Position numbers and translations under genes: made by a program. DNA of 64,000 nucleotides from Pseudoalteromonas shioyasakiensis. GTDB lineage: Bacteria; Pseudomonadota; Gammaproteobacteria; Enterobacterales; Alteromonadaceae. Shown one piece after another: positions 17,560 to 27,312 of the stretch (positions within the stretch are counted from its first letter, which is position 1; every line of letters begins with the position of its first letter). The stretch covers positions 3,731,001 through 3,795,000 of the forward strand of contig NZ_CP077770.1 of NCBI RefSeq assembly GCF_019134595.1, given 5' to 3'. The notes beneath the pieces were generated by a model. The model was not told the origin of the DNA, ran no database searches, and worked only from the letters and a program-made list of their open reading frames with translations.

Positions 17560-18744
17560 TTGCTACGCCTGTTTTGTTATTTGTATTTAACCCTAGCTGT
17601 TTGTCTGGGGAGCGCCGCTTGGTTACTAGAAACCTATTTCCCAAGCCCTCCGGCATACAGCACAGAGCAGCAACTAGCAGAAAGTATCTTAAGTCTTACG
17701 CCCAATAACTCAAACATTAAGCAAACACCTCTGGCGAACTTTTACCTTGGTGAACAATTACAGGCGTCGCTTTTAGCGGGTCAGGTGATTAGCGTTAACG
17801 ATGCTAATAACAATCTTTACTTTCATAAACTTGCAGATGATAGACAGACCTTATTAAGCATTGGCCCCTACAGCCAACCTGCAGATCAGGGTTATCAGTC
17901 TTTAGTGAGCCTTCTGTTTTACTCTAGCCTTGCCTTAGCAGTGGTGATTTTTACAGGCCCACTGCTGTTTGACTTAACTAAGCTGCGCAAAGCCAGTAGT
18001 AAAATTTCAAATGCTGATTTTTCAGCACAAGTGCACTTTACACGTTTTAGCTTACTAAAGAGCATTGGCGATACCTTTGATAATATGGCATTAGCGCTTC
18101 ATAACCGTAATCAAAGCCAACGTGAATTGATCAATGCTGTTTCTCATGACTTTTTAACGCCTATTTCGCGTGCTAAATTCGCCCTCGAAGCAGTCGTTGA
18201 TAACAATGCTTATCGTCACAGTGTGTTGCAAGACATTATTGAGCTTGAGCTTTTAGTCGAAGAGTTTTTAACCTATGCCGAGCTCGAACAATGCGAGCCC
18301 ACCTTGTTAGCTAAAGACTACTGCCCAGACGAGCTATTACAGCCCTGCATTACTAAGTTTCAAAGCTATAGCCCTTTGGCTATTCATCTTGACTGCGAAT
18401 TAACAGCAATTTTCGTTGATAAACAAAGCTTTCAACGCTTATTGCAAAACTTACTTGGGAACGCGGTTCGCTTTGCTAAAACACAAATTCATATCAGGCT
18501 TTCACAATGCGAAAGCGGCACTTTGCTAGTGATTGAAGATGATGGCCCAGGGATCCCTGAACACATGCGCGCAAGCCTCATGCAGCCATTTTCAAAAACC
18601 GCTTCGGTGCACCAAACAGGCTATCAAGGTGTTGGCCTTGGCTTATCAATCGTTAAGCAGCTGTGCCTGTGGAATAACGCAAAATTTAGCTTAGATAACG
18701 CGCAAACCTTAAGTGGTGCAAGAGCAAGCATCTTGTTTCGATAG
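17560..18744 (+). CDS. Sensor histidine kinase (RstB-like)
   Basis: 394 residues with transmembrane segments at about 4-22 and 108-130 flanking a periplasmic sensor region of about 85 residues, a HAMP linker, the dimerisation box NAVSHDFLTPISRAK with His196, an N box LLQNLLGNAVRFA and G boxes EDDGPGIPEHM and GVGLGLSIV. The frame has a stop just upstream, so translation must begin at TTG 17560 or later. An ATG overlapping the regulator stop (17553) is out of frame by one base, which suggests an extra T in AAGTTTGCT. It forms a two-component pair with the preceding regulator. Confidence 0.92.
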   Translation: MLRLFCYLYLTLAVCLGSAAWLLETYFPSPPAYSTEQQLAESILSLTPNNSNIKQTPLANFYLGEQLQASLLAGQVISVNDANNNLYFHKLADDRQTLLSIGPYSQPADQGYQSLVSLLFYSSLALAVVIFTGPLLFDLTKLRKASSKISNADFSAQVHFTRFSLLKSIGDTFDNMALALHNRNQSQRELINAVSHDFLTPISRAKFALEAVVDNNAYRHSVLQDIIELELLVEEFLTYAELEQCEPTLLAKDYCPDELLQPCITKFQSYSPLAIHLDCELTAIFVDKQSFQRLLQNLLGNAVRFAKTQIHIRLSQCESGTLLVIEDDGPGIPEHMRASLMQPFSKTASVHQTGYQGVGLGLSIVKQLCLWNNAKFSLDNAQTLSGARASILFR

Positions 18745-18762
18745 TCAGCTTTTCGGTAAAAA

Positions 18763-18779
18763 TGTACCAAGCTGTAACA
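18763..18779. promoter_or_regulatory. Putative OmpR-type regulator site upstream of the subtilase gene
   Basis: TGTACCAAGCTGTAACA contains direct half-sites TGTACC and TGTAAC with a 10-base period. It matches 14 of 17 bases with the site upstream of the OmpV-DUF3019-kinase operon, in inverse orientation. It lies 125 bases before the protease start, a reasonable activator position. Confidence 0.6.
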
Positions 18780-18904
18780 GTGTGTGCCAATTATTTACAT
18801 TTCATTGATGTTATAGTCACAACCCAACACTATCCCTACTGATTACAACCGTTCGCCGCTAGCGCGAGCTCATAATTATAATCCTTCGAGGGAAGTTAGA
18901 TCAC

Positions 18905-21900
18905 ATGTTCAATATGAAAAAAGTATCAGTGATGGTCGCATCTGCACTTTACTTAGGTGTAGGTACGTCTGCTGCTGCGCTAAATGACCAAGCATGGCCA
19001 GAACAGCCAGCAGGCTATGCGCCAAAGCAAACCGTTACCAATGAATTTGTGTGGGAAGACAAGGTTAATAATACTGTTAAAAAACAAAGCCGCGTTTTCA
19101 CACCAGAGAAAGATATTAGTGGTATTCAAACTTATATCGTGCAACTGGACGATGCACCTATTTCAACTTACCAAGGTGGTGTTAAAGGGCTTGCGAGCAC
19201 AAAAGATGTGGTAATGCAGACGCAACAAGCAACAACGCGCTCAACGCTTAATATGGCGCAGCCTGCTATTGCAACTTACGCTAATCACCTAGCAAGTAAG
19301 CGCCAATCAGTACTGAGTACTGCGATGAGCCAGCAAGGCTTACAGCTAAATGTTGAGCGCATATTCAATGTGGCATTAAATGGTTTCACCACCCAAATGA
19401 CACAAGATGAAGCGAAGCGCTTAGCTAAAGTGGCGGGTGTTAAGAAGATCACTCGCTCAAAAATCTACAGCCTAAATACTTTTAATACTATTGAACAAAC
19501 CGGTGCATCTGCTCTTTGGAGCACAAGTGCTAGCAACCCTAGCAGCAACAAAGGTGAAGGCACGGTTGTCGGTATTATAGATACGGGTATCAATACCGAT
19601 CATCCATCATTCGCAGCAGTAGGCGGCGATGGCTACACTCACACCAACCCTCTAGGCGACAAATACTTAGGTGATTGTGCAACCGCTGAATTTGCTGATC
19701 TGTGTAACGACAAGCTAATTGGTGTTTATTCTTACCCTGAGATCACCGCAGCTTATGTAGACTCTGTATTTGAAGAGACTCGCCCTGAAAATGGTGAAGA
19801 CTACCATAGCCATGGCTCACACGTTGCCGGTACCGCTGCAGGTAATATCCTTTACGATATTCCTTACAAACTGACTGAGTATGAAAGCCAATCATCTGGT
19901 TTAGAAACTAACGTAACTTTCCCGCAAGTATCAGGTATGGCGCCACATGCCAATATCATTTCATACCAAGTATGTTGGCCGGGTGGTTCAGGTGACCCAT
20001 ACGCAGGTTGTCCAACAAGCGCTATTTTAGCAGCCGTTGAACAAGCTGCTATTGATAATGTTGATGTACTGAATGCTTCATTAGGTGGTCTTGAAGAAGA
20101 TCCATGGAGCGACCCAATTGAGCAAGCGTTCATGAATGCGGCCGAAACCGGTGTATTTGTGGCGGTAGCGGCAGGTAACAGTGGCCCTGAATATTCAACG
20201 GCTGATCACTCATCACCTTGGGTAACCACAGTTGCAGCTCATACCCCTTCAACCAAAGTAAACTTTGGTAACAAACAACTTAAAAACCTAACTGGTGGTG
20301 ATACTACAGCACCAGGACCATTTGATGGTGCAGGTGTTAACTTTAACGAGCTAACAGGTTTAATTGTTGCTGCGACTGATTTTGAAAATCCAAATGAAAG
20401 TTCAAGCTATGCACTTGCTAACTGTGACAAGCCATTCCCTGAAGGTACATTTGATTTAATTGATGATCCAGCAACCGCTATCGACGAAAGTGCGCAAGAT
20501 GTGATTGTAGTATGTAAGCGTAGTTCTTACCCGCTGTACTCTAAATCGCTAAACGTAGAGGCAGGTGGTGCAGAAGGTTTAATTATTTATAACCATGTAT
20601 CATTCTATGATAACTACACTATTCCTTCAGTGACTTACCCTATTCCTACCATTCACATTAAAAACGTCGATGGTAAAAGCGTATTAGAGTGGCTAAGCAC
20701 TGGCGACAGCCACATGGGTACCATTGAAGCAACTGAAGGCACCGTAGATGCTGTAGATAAAGACCGCATTGCTTACTTCTCTGGCCGTGGTCCATCATAC
20801 TTTGGCTTTGACACCTTACTTGTAGACGTTGCTGCACCGGGTGTTGATATCTATGCGCCAGCATCAGACGACCAACCATTCACAAACAATCCAGCTACAT
20901 CTGATTGGCAATCTATGTCTGGTACATCAATGGCAAGCCCACACGTTGCGGGTGCGGCAGCATTGTTAAAACAATCTCATCCTGATTGGACACCAATGCA
21001 AATTCAATCAGCATTGATGTTAACTGCAAACAATCAAGTTGCTTTAGCACAGTACTTAAACAACTACACCGATGATGGCTTTGATGCTGCCCTTGCTGAA
21101 ATGGGTTCGGGTAAAATGCAAGTTGAGCGTGCTGATAAAGCAGGCCTATTACTTGATGAAAGCATTGCTAACATGAATGCTGCTAACCCAAGCCTTGGTG
21201 GCCGTGAAAAAGCACTAAACACAGCTTACATGGTTGATAATGACTGTGGCTTTAAGTGTACGTTTATCAGAACCTTTACGGCGACAGAAGACGCAAGCTG
21301 GACACTTCATACAGAAAACTGGATTGGTAATAGCAAAATTAGTGTTGAGCCAAGCAACTTTGATATTAAAGCAGGTGAGACACAAAGCATTGTTGTTACG
21401 GTTGAAGCAAGCCAACAAGCAACACCACAAGAAATTGTTGATTACACAGGTAACCAAGGTCAAATCGTAATGACCTCAAGCAATCCTGAATCACCAATTT
21501 TAGAAATGCCTGTATGGACTTTCGCTGGTGATACCGGTTTACCTGAGTATATTCAAATTGATGCTCACCGCCGTTCTGCAACGATGAAAGTGGGTCCATT
21601 CAATACTGATGAAATTAGCAACCTAACAACACAATCGTACGGCTTAGTAAAAGGCCAAGTTGAGACAGTACACCTATTCAACGACACCACACCAGGCGAC
21701 CCATTCGATAGCGTAGAGGTTGAAGGTGAAGGCGAAGCTGTGAACAACAACCACATTCAGTGGACGACAGTGCCAGAAGGCGCAAAAATGCTAAGCGCAA
21801 GCGTCATGAACGACACGTCACGTGTACTTGTGTTCATGGGTAAAGATAGTAACGGTGATGGCATCGCGTCTTATGAAGAAACGTTATGTATGTCAACGAG

Positions 21901-23851
21901 CTACACCCTAACTAACTTCTGTAACATCGTAGATCCTGAAGCCGGTGAGTACTTCACTTTATACATGAACCTGCAAAACTATAGTTATGGCGAAGTAGAT
22001 GAAGGTATCGAGGTATCGTTTGCTACAGCGGTGACCACTGAAGACAATGGTTCATTAACCGTAACAGGCCCAAGCAGCGTACCTGGTTATGACGAACTGG
22101 AGCTAGACCTTGCTTATAACCTACCTGATATGGAAATTGGCGATATTTACTTTGGTGGCTTTGATATTGGTAGCAACCCTGAAGATGCGGGTAACCTTGG
22201 TTTTGTACCAGTGATCATCGAGCAAATTGATAAAGACGTGACCTTTACAGCTAACAAAGACAAAGCATTTGTTGGTGATTTAGTTGACTTCGAAATCAGC
22301 GTCATTGCTAATAACGAAGATGAAGCGCGTCAGTTTGCACTAAATACTGAGTTCCCTGAGGGCGTAGACATTGTTCCTGACAGCATTGTCGCATCTAACT
22401 CAACGCCAGTAACGCCATTGTTAGATAGCAATGCACTTGCGCTGGTTGGCGTTCAAGAGACGACTAAAAATGTTGAACGTAATTATAACATTACTACCAA
22501 CATCACTGACGAAATGTGTTCATTAACTTCGGCGCATTCACCAGATCCTTACTACCTAGAACTACGTGAGCTTGGCTGGCGTACACTAGAAGGTGTTCAA
22601 GGTCGTTACTACAACGAGTTTGAGTACACATTTAAAGAAATCATGAACACTAATCTTGATGTGTCATTCCCATTCTTTAATAAGTATCACTTTGACTCAA
22701 TTAAACTTAACCCTGCTGGCTTAGTCACATTTGGTTCGCAAGGCCGTACAACGCCATTCCACGTTGAACTGCCAGAAGGTTACACTCAGCCGCCACCGCC
22801 GCCTTACCTAATCGCACCATTCTGGGTTGGTGACAACATGATCCCAGAGCGTGTTGATGGTGGTTACGGTAACTATGATGCCAACGCAGGTATCACACCA
22901 ACTTACACTGTATCACGTGAATGGTTAGTACTTGAGTGGGATAATATCCAGCGTTCAAGAACTGAAGGCCAATCTGTTGACGTTGAAATGTTCATGCGTA
23001 TGGGCATTGACTATGAGCCAGGTGAATACGAGTTACTATTTGCTTATGACAACCTAAGCTTAGTTGATGCACAAGGTTCTATCGGCTTGAAAGCTGCTGA
23101 TGGCCGCGGCTTCATCAGTGGTGATATTCCTATCGATTTAAACATTGGTAACAAGTATGGCTTCGACAATATGGACGAAGTACTACACGACAAACTGGTT
23201 GTGTGTCTTGACTACACAGGCCCTGAGATCTCTAAGTTTGACGTGAAATTCCAAGCGTACATTGGTGAGCAAGCAGCGAATCAAACGCATCAACTATCAC
23301 TTACAAATGGTTTAGTTGGCGCAGATGATGAAACCATCACCCTTGATCTTGAAGTTATCGGTAACCTAGAAATGGCAGCCTTAACTGATATGTCGGTGGC
23401 AGAGAACGAAACGATTAGTTTTGACGTGCTTTATGCTGACGAAAACCAAGTGAGCAACCAAATCGAAGTGTTAGGCGAAAACTTCACTTATGAAGTATCT
23501 GGTCACACATCAGGTAGTACTGTGACTATCACGCCAGCGGCGCACTTCCATGGTGATATTGATGTAACAGTAAAAGTTAGCGACAGCGTTAACCCAGCTG
23601 ATGCAGCAATGAGTTCATTTGTATTATCGGTGATGTCTGATGGTGAAGAGCTTGGCTGTACTGACAGCTCAGCAACTAACTATGATGAAAGCGCCAATAC
23701 TGACGATGGTAGCTGTTCTTTCCCTGAGGCAGTGATTCCAGAAGCTGAGGTTGAAAAAGACAAGAAATCATCAAGCGGTTCATTCGGCTGGTTACTACTA
23801 GCAGTTGCACCACTGATGGCACTTCGTCGTAAAAAACCTCGAATTAACTAA
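18905..23851 (+). CDS. Large secreted subtilisin-like serine protease with GlyGly-CTERM-type tail
   Basis: 1648 residues. Signal peptide (about 1-25), inhibitor I9 propeptide (about 70-190), then an S8 catalytic domain with Asp226 in GIIDTGINTDHP, His303 in HSHGSHVAGT, oxyanion Asn in AAGNSGPE and Ser675 in GTSMASPHVAGA. A PA-type insert (about 450-610) precedes the Ser. Long beta-rich Fn3-like and cadherin-like regions follow, then a calcium-binding-like GCTDSSATNYDESA module with a paired Cys. The C-terminus is a Ser/Gly linker, one hydrophobic segment and a basic RRKK end, a GlyGly-CTERM-like signal handled by rhombosortase and type II secretion. AGGGAAG lies upstream of the ATG. It follows the kinase gene and shares its operator. 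Confidence 0.96.
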   Translation: MFNMKKVSVMVASALYLGVGTSAAALNDQAWPEQPAGYAPKQTVTNEFVWEDKVNNTVKKQSRVFTPEKDISGIQTYIVQLDDAPISTYQGGVKGLASTKDVVMQTQQATTRSTLNMAQPAIATYANHLASKRQSVLSTAMSQQGLQLNVERIFNVALNGFTTQMTQDEAKRLAKVAGVKKITRSKIYSLNTFNTIEQTGASALWSTSASNPSSNKGEGTVVGIIDTGINTDHPSFAAVGGDGYTHTNPLGDKYLGDCATAEFADLCNDKLIGVYSYPEITAAYVDSVFEETRPENGEDYHSHGSHVAGTAAGNILYDIPYKLTEYESQSSGLETNVTFPQVSGMAPHANIISYQVCWPGGSGDPYAGCPTSAILAAVEQAAIDNVDVLNASLGGLEEDPWSDPIEQAFMNAAETGVFVAVAAGNSGPEYSTADHSSPWVTTVAAHTPSTKVNFGNKQLKNLTGGDTTAPGPFDGAGVNFNELTGLIVAATDFENPNESSSYALANCDKPFPEGTFDLIDDPATAIDESAQDVIVVCKRSSYPLYSKSLNVEAGGAEGLIIYNHVSFYDNYTIPSVTYPIPTIHIKNVDGKSVLEWLSTGDSHMGTIEATEGTVDAVDKDRIAYFSGRGPSYFGFDTLLVDVAAPGVDIYAPASDDQPFTNNPATSDWQSMSGTSMASPHVAGAAALLKQSHPDWTPMQIQSALMLTANNQVALAQYLNNYTDDGFDAALAEMGSGKMQVERADKAGLLLDESIANMNAANPSLGGREKALNTAYMVDNDCGFKCTFIRTFTATEDASWTLHTENWIGNSKISVEPSNFDIKAGETQSIVVTVEASQQATPQEIVDYTGNQGQIVMTSSNPESPILEMPVWTFAGDTGLPEYIQIDAHRRSATMKVGPFNTDEISNLTTQSYGLVKGQVETVHLFNDTTPGDPFDSVEVEGEGEAVNNNHIQWTTVPEGAKMLSASVMNDTSRVLVFMGKDSNGDGIASYEETLCMSTSYTLTNFCNIVDPEAGEYFTLYMNLQNYSYGEVDEGIEVSFATAVTTEDNGSLTVTGPSSVPGYDELELDLAYNLPDMEIGDIYFGGFDIGSNPEDAGNLGFVPVIIEQIDKDVTFTANKDKAFVGDLVDFEISVIANNEDEARQFALNTEFPEGVDIVPDSIVASNSTPVTPLLDSNALALVGVQETTKNVERNYNITTNITDEMCSLTSAHSPDPYYLELRELGWRTLEGVQGRYYNEFEYTFKEIMNTNLDVSFPFFNKYHFDSIKLNPAGLVTFGSQGRTTPFHVELPEGYTQPPPPPYLIAPFWVGDNMIPERVDGGYGNYDANAGITPTYTVSREWLVLEWDNIQRSRTEGQSVDVEMFMRMGIDYEPGEYELLFAYDNLSLVDAQGSIGLKAADGRGFISGDIPIDLNIGNKYGFDNMDEVLHDKLVVCLDYTGPEISKFDVKFQAYIGEQAANQTHQLSLTNGLVGADDETITLDLEVIGNLEMAALTDMSVAENETISFDVLYADENQVSNQIEVLGENFTYEVSGHTSGSTVTITPAAHFHGDIDVTVKVSDSVNPADAAMSSFVLSVMSDGEELGCTDSSATNYDESANTDDGSCSFPEAVIPEAEVEKDKKSSSGSFGWLLLAVAPLMALRRKKPRIN

Positions 23852-23880
23852 GGATTAGTTAATTAGGATAGTAAGTAGGT

Positions 23881-23914
23881 AATGCCGATATGCTAAGCAT
23901 ATCGGCATTTTTCG
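23881..23914. terminator. Bidirectional terminator between the subtilase and acyltransferase genes
   Basis: AATGCCGATATGC and GCATATCGGCATT form a long near-perfect hairpin followed by T residues. The flanking genes converge on it. Confidence 0.9.
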
Positions 23915-25060
23915 TTATAAATACTTTAACCAAGGCTTGTTAGCCTTACGCTTGTATTCACTAAACTTCTTGGTTGGCCAATAAAGCCCTATTGCCAGCA
24001 ACAAAGTAATAAACCAAATACCTGATATATCACTGACTCCTAAATATTGCCCTTGATTTGCCCCCCAGATCAGCATGCCTATTTGATACATAAATAGCAG
24101 TACATAGAGGTGAAAAATATAAAAGAACATAGGCACAGAGCCATATACACGTAGCGCATTCGTAACGCGGTTTAATGGTCTTTCAAATAACCATAAGCCT
24201 ACAAACATGCCTGCTAACGTGATCAGCAAAAAGCTCAGTGACGGTGGGTACTTAGTCACGTTAAACACCGACATCATGGTTTCGGTTGTGGTGCTAAACG
24301 TTTGCCACGGCAAGGTTTCACCATAAATATTAAAACCACGCAGCAGCGCAAATAATCCCACACATAACAGGGCTAACAGCAGTAATGCTCGTTTACGTGA
24401 ACCTGCCGATTGAGTGTGTGCATATAATGGACCTGCACAGTAACCCAACAAAATTACGCCAATCCAAGGTAGCACTGGATAGCTAATTTTGACGTCGATT
24501 AAACCGCCTTGTGATAGATAGCCTCGGTCATGCAAAATCGTCCACAGCGAGTAACCAAACTCATCAGGCGTGAAGCTGATAGGGGTCAGTAAGTTATGGC
24601 CAAATACAATAACTAAACCAAGCACCAGCAATAGGTTGCGTGGCAGCTTAATCAATGCTGCTAACACCAGCATACAAAGGCCAATCGCCCACATCACTTG
24701 TAGCCAAATGGTGTGGTAGTAACCCATCCACGAAAAACAAATCAGGGTCACTTCGAGGGCGATTAAAAAAAGCCCTCGTTTGATTAAAAAGCTTCGTGCT
24801 GAGCGCGCTATTCCACTTGCTGGATGACTATAAAGCCACGCCGACAAACCGGTTAAAAAGATAAAGGTTGGCGCACAAAAGTGCGCAGCAAAGCGACTCC
24901 AAAAAAGCCCCGGCGAAGTGGTATCAACCACCATGGGATCGGCCACCTGCATGTGCAAGAAAAACCGCTCTCGCACATGATCAAGTAACATCAGCAGAAT
25001 AACGACACCACGCATGATGTCGATACTGTGAATACGGCTTTTAACTTGCTCAGAAGTCAT
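23915..25060 (-). CDS. Multi-pass membrane acyltransferase (DUF1624/HGSNAT-like)
   Basis: 381 residues with about ten hydrophobic segments. The N-terminal block RIHSIDIMRGVVILLMLLDH with VRERFF, followed by HFCAPTFIFLTGLSAWLY, is typical of the DUF1624/heparan-alpha-glucosaminide N-acetyltransferase family, which moves acetyl groups across the inner membrane using an N-terminal His. The start codon lies inside the last codons of the TonB-receptor gene (11-base overlap), so the two are translationally coupled. The natural acceptor is unknown. A link to processing of the receptor's ligand is inference. Confidence 0.82.
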   Translation of the reverse strand: MTSEQVKSRIHSIDIMRGVVILLMLLDHVRERFFLHMQVADPMVVDTTSPGLFWSRFAAHFCAPTFIFLTGLSAWLYSHPASGIARSARSFLIKRGLFLIALEVTLICFSWMGYYHTIWLQVMWAIGLCMLVLAALIKLPRNLLLVLGLVIVFGHNLLTPISFTPDEFGYSLWTILHDRGYLSQGGLIDVKISYPVLPWIGVILLGYCAGPLYAHTQSAGSRKRALLLLALLCVGLFALLRGFNIYGETLPWQTFSTTTETMMSVFNVTKYPPSLSFLLITLAGMFVGLWLFERPLNRVTNALRVYGSVPMFFYIFHLYVLLFMYQIGMLIWGANQGQYLGVSDISGIWFITLLLAIGLYWPTKKFSEYKRKANKPWLKYL

Positions 25061-27134
25061 AACTTACGCCAAGTTTAAATTGTGTCGGCGCACCTGGGTA
25101 GGCCCACAATGCATTGTAAGAACTGGCGATATACTGTTCATCAAACACGTTATCGACATTCAGTGATACCGTAGTACGTTCAGTCGCTCGCCATTTAGCA
25201 AATAAACCAACAGTTTGGTAACTCGGTAAACGGAAAGTGAGATCAGCTGGGTCGCCCAAACGGTCAGACACATATTGATAATGACCACCAATCTTTATGT
25301 CTTGTGCGAATAGACTTAGGTCATGGTTTAAGCCAATCGAAAGGTTATTCTTTGGTACGTTCACAAGTGGACTGCCCTTAGGAATTGGCACTAACCAGTC
25401 AACATTTAGACTGTCTGTTGCAGTCTCGGCATCAACATAGGCATAAGATAGGTTGTATTCGGTATTGTCACCCAATGAACCCGTTAAATCTAACTCAAAA
25501 CCTGTGCTATTTGCTTTACCTACAGGTGTTGAATAACCCACATTTACTGGGTCTGCCACCAGCATGTTGCTCTTACTCGCATCAAAATAAGCCAGCGTAC
25601 CGCTGATATTGGCGTAACTAAATTTAACACCCACTTCAAACGAGTCGCTTTCTTCAAAACCAAATGGGTTACCTTCGGCATCGGTGCCACTTAGTGGTAA
25701 AAAGCCTTCTGAATAGCTTGAGTAAAGGTTAATGTCGTCATTAAGTGCGTAAACAACACCAAAACGTGGACTAATACGGTTTTCTTTGCTGTTTGATGCA
25801 ACACCAGACTTAGTTTCAAAAATATCTTGTTCAATTTCATCAAAACGCAGACCTAACATCATTTTTAAGTTATCGGTTAGATCAAGCTGGTCTTGTAGGT
25901 AAATACCGTACGCATTTTGCTGTTCGTTATTTTCGTACTGCATGCCCACTTCAGGGCCTTCAGTGGTGCTGTACTCTGGCTCATAGATATCAATGGTGTA
26001 AGTGCCATTACCACCACGGTAGCGATAAAGCCCAGTTCGCAGCTCATAGTCGTAACCATCAACACCAATCAGTACATGGTTGGTGATACCGGCAACATCA
26101 AAGTGGCCACTTAATTCAAAACGTAGCGATAAATCATCAGACTCATAGTCACGGTATCTGTGCTGGCGAGTTAAGGTTCTGCCATCATCAAATAATGACT
26201 GGCGCGATGGTGAAAGCTCAGCATCTGACGAAAAACCCGTTAGCGTTGCAGTACGGTAACTAGCACCTAATAACAAGCTCCAATCTTGGTTTAGATCGTT
26301 GCTGTAATTTAATTGATGACCGCGTGAGTGCACCTTAGTTGGTGCATCATTTGGGTTACCTAAAAAGCGTGACTCAGGTACGGTATCAAAATCACCATTT
26401 AGCACCACAATACCACGGTCATACATTTGCTGTTGGTCAACATACTCAAACTCATAAGTCAGCGATGAGTTATCGTTGATTTGATAATAAAGCGAAGGCG
26501 TAATCACGAATTTGTCGTGGTGTACATAATCTCTGAAGCTGTCACTGTCTTGCCATGCACCATTGATACGAAACGCTAAATCATCGCTTAAACCGTTAGT
26601 GTAATCACCTTGAATACGCTTGTGATCATCGCTACCGAACTCGGCTTGAAGTTGGCCTTGCTGATAAAACTGTGGCTTTTTAGTAATAATGTTTACGGTA
26701 CCACCCGGCTCTGAGCGGCCATAGAGTGCTGAGCCTGGCCCTTTTAATACTTCGATATATTCAATGTTTGATACATCACGCGGGCCTGCAAAGCCGCGAC
26801 CACCACTAAAACCGTTAACTAAGTACCCAGACGGCATATTTTCGTTACCTGACAAACCACGAATTGAATAGCTATCCCACAGTGCTCCACCATTATTCTT
26901 ACGAGTAATACTGGCAGAAAAATCCAGTGCATCACGAAACTTAGTAATACCGTTATCAGTCATCATGTCTTTACTTAATGTGGTGATCGATTGCGGTAAA
27001 TCTTTTGTTGGAATATCACCACGAAACGCCTGTTTATGTTCAATGGTGATCGTTTCGATATCGCTGTTATCAGCTGCATGTGTATTCGCTGCAAACGCCG
27101 CAGCTAAGGCTAAACTAAGAGTTGAGTACTTCAT
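25050..27134 (-). CDS. TonB-dependent siderophore-type outer-membrane receptor
   Basis: 694 residues with a signal peptide ending THAADN, an N-terminal plug domain (about 35-155, including LPQSITTLSKDMM, SYSIRGL and the VLKGPGSALYGRSEPGGTVN block) and a 22-strand-type barrel ending LKFGVSYDF-like with a terminal Phe (QFKLGVSYDF). The plug motifs fit ferrichrome/ferrioxamine-type receptors. A TonB box is not obvious; IETITIEH near the mature N-terminus is a candidate. No convincing Fur box is visible upstream. The paired acyltransferase and the separate TonB-C protein nearby are unusual neighbours. Confidence 0.94.
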   Translation of the reverse strand: MKYSTLSLALAAAFAANTHAADNSDIETITIEHKQAFRGDIPTKDLPQSITTLSKDMMTDNGITKFRDALDFSASITRKNNGGALWDSYSIRGLSGNENMPSGYLVNGFSGGRGFAGPRDVSNIEYIEVLKGPGSALYGRSEPGGTVNIITKKPQFYQQGQLQAEFGSDDHKRIQGDYTNGLSDDLAFRINGAWQDSDSFRDYVHHDKFVITPSLYYQINDNSSLTYEFEYVDQQQMYDRGIVVLNGDFDTVPESRFLGNPNDAPTKVHSRGHQLNYSNDLNQDWSLLLGASYRTATLTGFSSDAELSPSRQSLFDDGRTLTRQHRYRDYESDDLSLRFELSGHFDVAGITNHVLIGVDGYDYELRTGLYRYRGGNGTYTIDIYEPEYSTTEGPEVGMQYENNEQQNAYGIYLQDQLDLTDNLKMMLGLRFDEIEQDIFETKSGVASNSKENRISPRFGVVYALNDDINLYSSYSEGFLPLSGTDAEGNPFGFEESDSFEVGVKFSYANISGTLAYFDASKSNMLVADPVNVGYSTPVGKANSTGFELDLTGSLGDNTEYNLSYAYVDAETATDSLNVDWLVPIPKGSPLVNVPKNNLSIGLNHDLSLFAQDIKIGGHYQYVSDRLGDPADLTFRLPSYQTVGLFAKWRATERTTVSLNVDNVFDEQYIASSYNALWAYPGAPTQFKLGVSYDF

Positions 27135-27312
27135 AAGGTCTGATTGTAAAAGTTGAGAGAAATGATTTGTTATAAAATAACATAAATAAAAATTAGGTTA
27201 TAGTATAACAATACATTTATCCCTTAATTTTTAGCCAAGCTTCTAGTTTACAAAGATAATTTTTAACGCTAAATTTGAGGTAGATTAAAAAACAAACAAG
27301 TTAAGGAAGACT

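Noticed and set aside
27135..27312. Fur box before the siderophore-type receptor
   Set aside because: The AT-rich sequence has no run of hexamers close to the Fur consensus; regulation by iron remains possible but not shown.
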